The translations under genes and the position numbers were made by a program. Under the pieces are notes generated by a model. It was given only the letters and a program-made list of their open reading frames with translations, did no database searches and was not told where the DNA came from. This document shows positions 15,130 through 19,527 of a stretch of DNA of 19,527 bases, in pieces (position 1 is the first letter of the stretch; each line of letters starts with the position of its first letter). This DNA comes from Marine Group III euryarchaeote CG-Epi4. GTDB lineage: Archaea; Thermoplasmatota; Poseidoniia; MGIII; CG-Epi1. The stretch is from assembly GCA_001875365.1 (NCBI GenBank), contig MIYX01000006.1:1-19527 (forward strand), read 5' to 3'.

Positions 15130-16323
15130 ATGAGTACAATTCCTAGAAGAAGTAATTTAGGACAGTATTGGAATTTAAAAGAAAGCACAATTTTTCTAAA
15201 TCATGGATCATTTGGAGCTTGCCCAAGTGAAGTTCTAGACCATCAAAAAAGATTAAGGGACGAGTTAGAATCAGATCCCATAAATTTCTTAGACGTAAAA
15301 GCCAAAAAATTATGGGCTGAAGCAATTGCTACTTTTTCAGAATTCATAAATGCCGACAAAGAAGGAATAGTTTTTGTTCCTAATGCAACTTCTGGAGTAA
15401 ACACAGTTCTGCGTTCCATAGATCTAGAGAAGAATGATGAAATATTAGTCCTGGATCATACTTACCAAGCGTGCTGGAATGCAGTAGATTACGCTACAAA
15501 GAAGTCAGGTGCAAAAACAGTTGTTGTAAATTTGCCATTCCCAGTTATTAGTTCTGATCAAATTATTGAGTTTATACTAAAATTAGTAACAAAAAGAACT
15601 AAGTTAGCATTAATAGATACGGTTACAAGCCCAACCGGAATTAGACTTCCATTCGAAGAAATAGTCAGAGAACTTCAGTCAAGAAATATAGACGTATTGT
15701 TAGATGCAGCTCACGGGCCAGGCATAGTACCATTAGAGTTAAACAAACTACAAGCAGCTTACGTAACTGGAAATGCTCACAAGTGGTTGTGTACGCCAAA
15801 AGGTTCAGCTTTTCTTTACATTAGGGAAGATAAGAGAGACCTAATTCGCCCATTATCAATTAGTCATGGCGCGTCAGTAGATGGCAACATAAATGAAAAA
15901 ATTAGATTAGAATTTGATTGGACAGGAACACAGGATCCTACGCCTTGGTTGTGCATTCCGAAAAGCATAGAATTCATTGGTAGCTTGTCAGATAAAGGCT
16001 GGGAAGGCGTTATGAAACACAACACTGATTTAGCAATCAAAGCCCGTAACATTCTTCTAGATGCTCTGAAAACTCAAAAATTATGTCCAGATTCCATGAT
16101 CGTTGGGCTGTCTGCAGTATCGCTGCCAGAAAACGATATCCCTTTAACATCGGTATTAGAGCCAGACCCTTTCCACACTCTTTTATACGAGAAATACAAT
16201 ATTCAAGTTCCAGTATTTGCTTGGCCACATCACAACAGACGTTATCTTCGTACAGCTTCTTTTCTTTATAACTCAATAGAGGAGTACCAATATTTGGCCG
16301 AAGTCTTAAAAAAGGAAATATGA
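15130..16323 (+). CDS. PLP-dependent class V aminotransferase, isopenicillin-N-epimerase/cysteine-desulfurase-like
   Basis: A 397-residue fold-type I PLP enzyme, complete. The N-terminus YWNLKESTIFLNHGSFGACP is typical of the CefD-like branch. PLP-binding residues include NATSGVNTVLRS (85-96), D192 and H195 in LDAAHGPG, and the Schiff-base lysine K218 in GNAHKWL. The C-terminal domain ends with the RYLRTASFLYNSIEEYQYL motif typical of the family. Members catalyse epimerisation, transamination, desulfuration or beta-lyase reactions, so the substrate is open. It starts directly on the stop of the basic protein gene, so it is cotranslated with the SSB unit, for no obvious metabolic reason. Confidence 0.9.
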   Translation: MSTIPRRSNLGQYWNLKESTIFLNHGSFGACPSEVLDHQKRLRDELESDPINFLDVKAKKLWAEAIATFSEFINADKEGIVFVPNATSGVNTVLRSIDLEKNDEILVLDHTYQACWNAVDYATKKSGAKTVVVNLPFPVISSDQIIEFILKLVTKRTKLALIDTVTSPTGIRLPFEEIVRELQSRNIDVLLDAAHGPGIVPLELNKLQAAYVTGNAHKWLCTPKGSAFLYIREDKRDLIRPLSISHGASVDGNINEKIRLEFDWTGTQDPTPWLCIPKSIEFIGSLSDKGWEGVMKHNTDLAIKARNILLDALKTQKLCPDSMIVGLSAVSLPENDIPLTSVLEPDPFHTLLYEKYNIQVPVFAWPHHNRRYLRTASFLYNSIEEYQYLAEVLKKEI

Positions 16324-16330
16324 CCGATAT

Positions 16331-16338
16331 TTTTAAAA
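16331..16338 (+). promoter_or_regulatory. TATA-like box for the aIF5B gene
   Basis: TTTTAAAA (16331-16338) is centred about 28 bp before ATG 16363 in the 39-bp gap after the aminotransferase stop. There is no Shine-Dalgarno motif, so a leaderless aIF5B transcript starting at or near the ATG is likely. Confidence 0.5.
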
Positions 16339-16362
16339 CAGGCTAATCTGCGATGAATATCT

Positions 16363-18237
16363 ATGAGCTCAGATGATAAGAATTTTGAGGATTTGCCAGA
16401 AGAAGAATTATCAGATGAAGAGTCACTAGAAGAAGAAAAATTGGAAAATCAATCCGAAGAGGAAGAAATAGATCCAAATGCCCCTCTTCGTCAACCAATT
16501 GTCGCAGTTTTGGGACACGTAGACCATGGGAAGACGTCACTCCTTGATTATGTTAGAGGAACAACCGTAGTAAAGAGGGAAGCCGGAGCAATAACACAAC
16601 ATATAGGTGCTACGGAAGTTCCATTTGACACCGTTTCAAAAATATGCGGTCCCTTGTTGAAAGAAGGAACAACAAATTTACCCGGTTTACTCTTCATAGA
16701 TACACCAGGCCATCATTCATTTTCGACTTTAAGGTCCAGAGGCGGTGCATTAGCAGATATAGCAGTTTTAGTAGTAGATATTACCGAAGGTTTCAAACCT
16801 CAAACAATAGAATCTATAAACATATTAAAGCAACACAAAACACCGTTCATTTTAGCTTTAAACAAAATAGATAAGTTACCCGGTTGGAGAACAAAATCAG
16901 GTTCATTTTTAGCAAATAAAGAAAATCAAAGCCAAACAGCACAACAAACATTCCAAAATAGAATGTATGAAATAATAGGAGAGCTTGGGACTCACGGTTT
17001 TGATTCAGCACTGTTTACAGATATTCAAGACTTTCAAAAGACAATAGCATTAATTCCGACATCAGTAAAAGATACGGGCGAAGGAGTTCCTGAATTATTT
17101 ATGATTCTAATGGGATTAGCTCAAAAATATCTCAGAGACAGACTATTACTTGACGAAGGCTCCTCTGAAGGGACGGTCCTAGAAATTAAAGAAGAAAAGG
17201 GATTAGGAAAGACATTAGGTATCATCATCTACAACGGAATTTTGAAAGCTAGTGATACTCTGATAATTGGAGCGCAACCTGAACCTATAGTTACTAGAGT
17301 TCGTTCACTATTGAGACCAAAAGCTTTAGATGAAATTCGAGACCCACGGCAACAGTTTGATGCAGTAAAAGTAGTAGGGGCTGCAGCAGGATTGAAAGTT
17401 GTTGCTCCTGACATAGAAGGAGTTGTTGCAGGCGCACCATTTTACAGCGCATCCTCAGAAGATGAAGTTGACGATGCACTAGACAGACTTACTGACTCAA
17501 TGAAATCAAATGTAAAGTGTACAGACGAAGGCGTAGTTATTCGTGCAGACGCAATAGGTTCACTTGAAGCATTAGCTTATGAGTTATCAGCAGTTAATAT
17601 TCCGATCGTAAAGGCCGTAGTAGGCGACGTCTCCAGAAGAGATGTTGTTACAGCCGATCCTTCGGATGAAGAATATAGAGCAATTCTTGCATTTAATGTA
17701 AAAGTACATCCAGACGCTAAGAAAGAACTCCATGAAACAGGAGTCAAAATTTTTGAATCAGACATAGTTTACAGATTATTAGAAGATTATCAAGAATGGA
17801 AAGATAAAATAAAGGATAAGCAGGCTCAGCATCTAAGGGAAGATTTTTCACATCCAGGTAAATTTGAAATTTTAGAAGGACATACGTTTAGGACTCGTGA
17901 TCCGGCAGTTGTAGGTGTTAGAGTACTTGGAGGCCGTATTGCGCTTAACCAAGCTGTACTTAGAAATGATAACTCAGTAGTAGGACATATTCGTTCATTG
18001 CGGTCCGGGGAACAGGTTTTGAAAGAAGCTTTACAAGGAGAAGAAGTAGCTATTGCAATAAGTGAAGCCACAGTAGGTCGCCAAATATCAGAGGGCGATG
18101 TTCTTTACATAGAAATGGACGAACGGGCAATTCTGACTATAAGAGAAGCAGGAGTAAAACTAGACCCTATTGAGGAAGACATAATAACAGAAATGCAGAA
18201 GATTAAGAAAAAAGATCAACCTTTCTGGGCAAGATAG
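16363..18237 (+). CDS. infB: Translation initiation factor aIF5B (archaeal IF-2)
   Basis: The GTPase that promotes ribosomal subunit joining and initiator tRNA placement. 624 residues, archaeal/eukaryotic type rather than bacterial IF2. G-domain motifs: G1 GHVDHGKT (51-58), G2 GAITQHIGATEV (75-86), G3 DTPGH (113-117), G4 NKID (167-170). Domain II follows (about 260-370), then domain III (about 380-480) and the C-terminal domain IV (about 495-624), which binds the initiator tRNA. An N-terminal extension of about 40 residues is very acidic (Glu/Asp-rich). Its stop is 4 nt from the convergent DUF1295 stop. A TATA-like box suggests its own leaderless promoter in addition to possible read-through. 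Confidence 0.96.
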   Translation: MSSDDKNFEDLPEEELSDEESLEEEKLENQSEEEEIDPNAPLRQPIVAVLGHVDHGKTSLLDYVRGTTVVKREAGAITQHIGATEVPFDTVSKICGPLLKEGTTNLPGLLFIDTPGHHSFSTLRSRGGALADIAVLVVDITEGFKPQTIESINILKQHKTPFILALNKIDKLPGWRTKSGSFLANKENQSQTAQQTFQNRMYEIIGELGTHGFDSALFTDIQDFQKTIALIPTSVKDTGEGVPELFMILMGLAQKYLRDRLLLDEGSSEGTVLEIKEEKGLGKTLGIIIYNGILKASDTLIIGAQPEPIVTRVRSLLRPKALDEIRDPRQQFDAVKVVGAAAGLKVVAPDIEGVVAGAPFYSASSEDEVDDALDRLTDSMKSNVKCTDEGVVIRADAIGSLEALAYELSAVNIPIVKAVVGDVSRRDVVTADPSDEEYRAILAFNVKVHPDAKKELHETGVKIFESDIVYRLLEDYQEWKDKIKDKQAQHLREDFSHPGKFEILEGHTFRTRDPAVVGVRVLGGRIALNQAVLRNDNSVVGHIRSLRSGEQVLKEALQGEEVAIAISEATVGRQISEGDVLYIEMDERAILTIREAGVKLDPIEEDIITEMQKIKKKDQPFWAR

Positions 18238-18241
18238 TTAA

Positions 18242-19024
18242 TTATTTTGAAGAATTAAACCAAGGAATCAAAACCGAAGTATTCGACTTATACTGTAAAT
18301 ATTCGAAATCATTTCCGTATTTCTTATCAGCAGAGGCTTCCAACAGAGGTATTCCGCTCACGAATAAGAGTAAGAAGGCAGTCCACAGAGGTCCAACAAT
18401 AGTCCATAGAGGCACTTCGTACGAATAGCAGAAAACAAAAATACCAAACCATAGCATGATATTCCCAAAATAATTAGGGTGCCTACTGTACTTCCATAAT
18501 CCACTAGTACACCATTTTTTCCCATTTAATTTATGGTTAAATTTACTGTAATCAGCCCATGCTTCGATAGTTAAACCAATTGAAAACATACCAATTCCAA
18601 TTGTAGCAAGAGCATTCACACTATCTGGAGAATCTAAGCTATTGAAATAGACAACAGGCAAGCATGTTAGAAATACCCATAAAATTTGCATTATCCAAAA
18701 CCCTAAGAAGCTCCAAAATTTTGATCTCATTTCATCAAAGCGGTTGTCCTCGCCCCATACTAAGATCCTGTAAGAAAGATAGGCCCCAAGCCTTAGAGAC
18801 CATAATATTACCATAAGTGAGGCAATTATTTTTGGGAATGAAAAATCTTCACCGAACCATAGAGTAACACTTGCCAAAAGTAAGAAATTAGCAGTGCCTG
18901 CAAAATCAGTTACTTTGTCTATTTGCAGCCCATAGGCTATAGCGAAGAAGCTTAGTTGCATACACACTGTGATTAACAGTGAAATCAGAATAAAATGTTC
19001 GTCGTTTTCTATAAACTTAACCAT
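18242..19024 (-). CDS. DUF1295 / steroid 5-alpha-reductase-like membrane protein
   Basis: A 260-residue polytopic membrane protein with about six or seven helices. It carries the DUF1295 signatures: LGAYLSYRILVWGEDNRFDEMR (79-100), GLWKYSRHPNYFG (175-187), which is the shared NAD(P)H- or cofactor-binding segment of the 5-alpha-reductase/isoprenylcysteine methyltransferase-like superfamily, and the C-terminal E.S.DKKYG..FEYLQYKSNTSVLIPWF. It probably reduces or modifies a hydrophobic, lipid-like substrate, but none is established. The start ATG overlaps the stop of the RRM gene by 8 nt (ATGGTTAA), so translation is coupled to the RNA-binding protein. It converges on aIF5B with a 4-nt gap. Confidence 0.9.
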   Translation of the reverse strand: MVKFIENDEHFILISLLITVCMQLSFFAIAYGLQIDKVTDFAGTANFLLLASVTLWFGEDFSFPKIIASLMVILWSLRLGAYLSYRILVWGEDNRFDEMRSKFWSFLGFWIMQILWVFLTCLPVVYFNSLDSPDSVNALATIGIGMFSIGLTIEAWADYSKFNHKLNGKKWCTSGLWKYSRHPNYFGNIMLWFGIFVFCYSYEVPLWTIVGPLWTAFLLLFVSGIPLLEASADKKYGNDFEYLQYKSNTSVLIPWFNSSK

Positions 19025-19271
19025 CTCGAGGTTTGGCCTCGTTCACCTTTAATTCTCGACCATCGGCTTCGTGTCCGTTTAAGGCCTCAATTGCTGCTGC
19101 AGCATCATCAGAACTTCCCATTTCGACAAATCCAAATCCGCGGCTTCTACCGCTCATGCGATCTACAATAACTTTCGCATCAGATACTTCTCCGTGCTCT
19201 TCAAAAAGCTCTCTTAGTGTGTCGTCTTTGAAAGACCATGGCAAGTTTCCTACATAGATATTATTACTCAT
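19017..19271 (-). CDS. RRM-domain RNA-binding protein
   Basis: An 84-residue single RNA recognition motif. RNP2 is IYVGNL (5-10) and RNP1 is RGFGFVEM (44-51), with the aromatic RNA-stacking positions Y6, F46 and F48 present; strand order and length match the small bacterial Rbp-type proteins, which bind single-stranded RNA and are often cold-inducible. No Gly-rich tail follows. RRMs are scarce in archaea. AGGA lies 9 nt before the ATG, immediately after a 17-nt palindrome (19284-19300). It is first in a two-gene unit with DUF1295. Confidence 0.95.
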   Translation of the reverse strand: MSNNIYVGNLPWSFKDDTLRELFEEHGEVSDAKVIVDRMSGRSRGFGFVEMGSSDDAAAAIEALNGHEADGRELKVNEAKPRDG

Positions 19272-19283
19272 TTCTTAAATCCT

Positions 19284-19300
19284 GTCTTGTTGTACAAGAC
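19284..19300. promoter_or_regulatory. Perfect 7-bp inverted repeat abutting the RRM Shine-Dalgarno site
   Basis: GTCTTGT (19284-19290) and ACAAGAC (19294-19300) are perfect reverse complements with a 3-nt spacer. On the minus strand the repeat ends exactly where AGGA begins, 13 nt before the RRM start codon. A TATA-like CTTAAATG (19322-19329) lies about 25 bp upstream, so the repeat would be either an operator at the transcription start or a hairpin at the mRNA 5' end that could hide the ribosome site. Confidence 0.55.
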
Positions 19301-19336
19301 GACCTTCCAGAAAGTACTCCATTTAAGGATTATCGC

Positions 19337-19527
19337 CTAAAACTCGTTACCTAGCTCTCTTCTAGTCTGTCCAGGGTCAATAAATGGTAAAACAAATGCA
19401 ATTAGAAGCTGACAACTTCCTCCAATCATTATTGTGGTAGTGTATGTGAAATTCTCTTCAAAATATCCTGCCATTTTAAGTCCAAACAGAGCTCCAAAAT
19501 TCAGAAGCGCCATATACAATGTAAATT
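19337..19527 (-). CDS. C-terminal end of a polytopic membrane transporter (partial)
   Basis: The frame is open to the window edge, so only the last 63 or so codons are seen. Two hydrophobic helices (…LLNFGALFGLKMAGYF and TTTIMIGGSCQLLIAFVLPFI) are followed by a short charged tail with a final DPGQTRRELG. This is the usual end of major-facilitator-type transporters, but the fragment is too short to name a family or substrate. Its stop is about 65 bp upstream of the RRM start on the same strand; a TATA-like box between them argues against a single operon. Confidence 0.6.
   Translation of the reverse strand, partial: FTLYMALLNFGALFGLKMAGYFEENFTYTTTIMIGGSCQLLIAFVLPFIDPGQTRRELGNEF

Noticed and set aside
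16353..16376. Seven-codon upstream ORF overlapping the aIF5B start
   Set aside because: The TATA-like box at 16331-16338 places transcription start at about the aIF5B ATG, so the upstream ATG is probably not transcribed.

Overview
The window reads as a dense, AT-rich chromosomal segment of an archaeon. The marker genes are archaeal information-processing genes: DNA topoisomerase VI subunit A, RadA recombinase, an archaeal RPA with its RPA-associated protein, aIF5B, and the archaea-typical DUF63 membrane protein. Several bacterial-type genes sit among them: RNase R-like RNB exonuclease, PlsC acyltransferase, pterin carbinolamine dehydratase, an RRM protein and DUF1295. That mixture and the low G+C suggest a marine planktonic Thermoplasmatota-type lineage (Marine Group II/III), but this placement is inference; no rRNA or ribosomal protein is present. 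I see no tRNA, rRNA, insertion sequence, phage gene or CRISPR array, and no gene-free stretch over 300 bases.

Layout. 46-1075: a two-helix membrane protein (minus) diverges from a GYD-domain protein (plus). 1076-1233: a convergent gap with a 71-nt element closed by a 7-bp GC stem. 1234-4089 (minus): a LysE-type exporter followed directly by an RNB-family exoribonuclease. 4248-5330 (plus): topoisomerase VI subunit A alone, without subunit B beside it. 5352-7012 (minus): pterin carbinolamine dehydratase, PlsC acyltransferase, HAD phosphatase. 7095-10751 (plus): a four-helix membrane protein, DUF63 protein, a secreted and anchored CARDB-like protein, and a small acidic protein.

10690-14119 (minus) is the repair block: RPA, RPA-associated protein, RadA and possibly a 47-residue small protein, joined by TAA|ATG junctions with Shine-Dalgarno motifs. 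It diverges, across a 150-bp region with a perfect 8-bp inverted repeat and two AGTCAGGG copies, from a second single-stranded DNA-binding protein (OB fold plus Gly/Arg-rich tail). That gene is followed by a small basic protein that probably starts at CTG, and by a class V aminotransferase. aIF5B follows with what looks like its own leaderless promoter. The last 1.3 kb (minus) holds an RRM RNA-binding protein overlapping a DUF1295 membrane protein, and the 3' end of a membrane transporter.

How it works together. The most coherent unit is the divergent ssDNA-binding/recombination locus at 10690-15129: two different ssDNA-binding systems, an accessory subunit and the recombinase share one intergenic control region. 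The RPA has lost the zinc-finger cysteines expected in its third OB fold. Operon-leading genes tend to have a TATA-like box 25-30 bp before the start codon and no Shine-Dalgarno (leaderless pattern), while several internal genes carry GGAGG-type sites.
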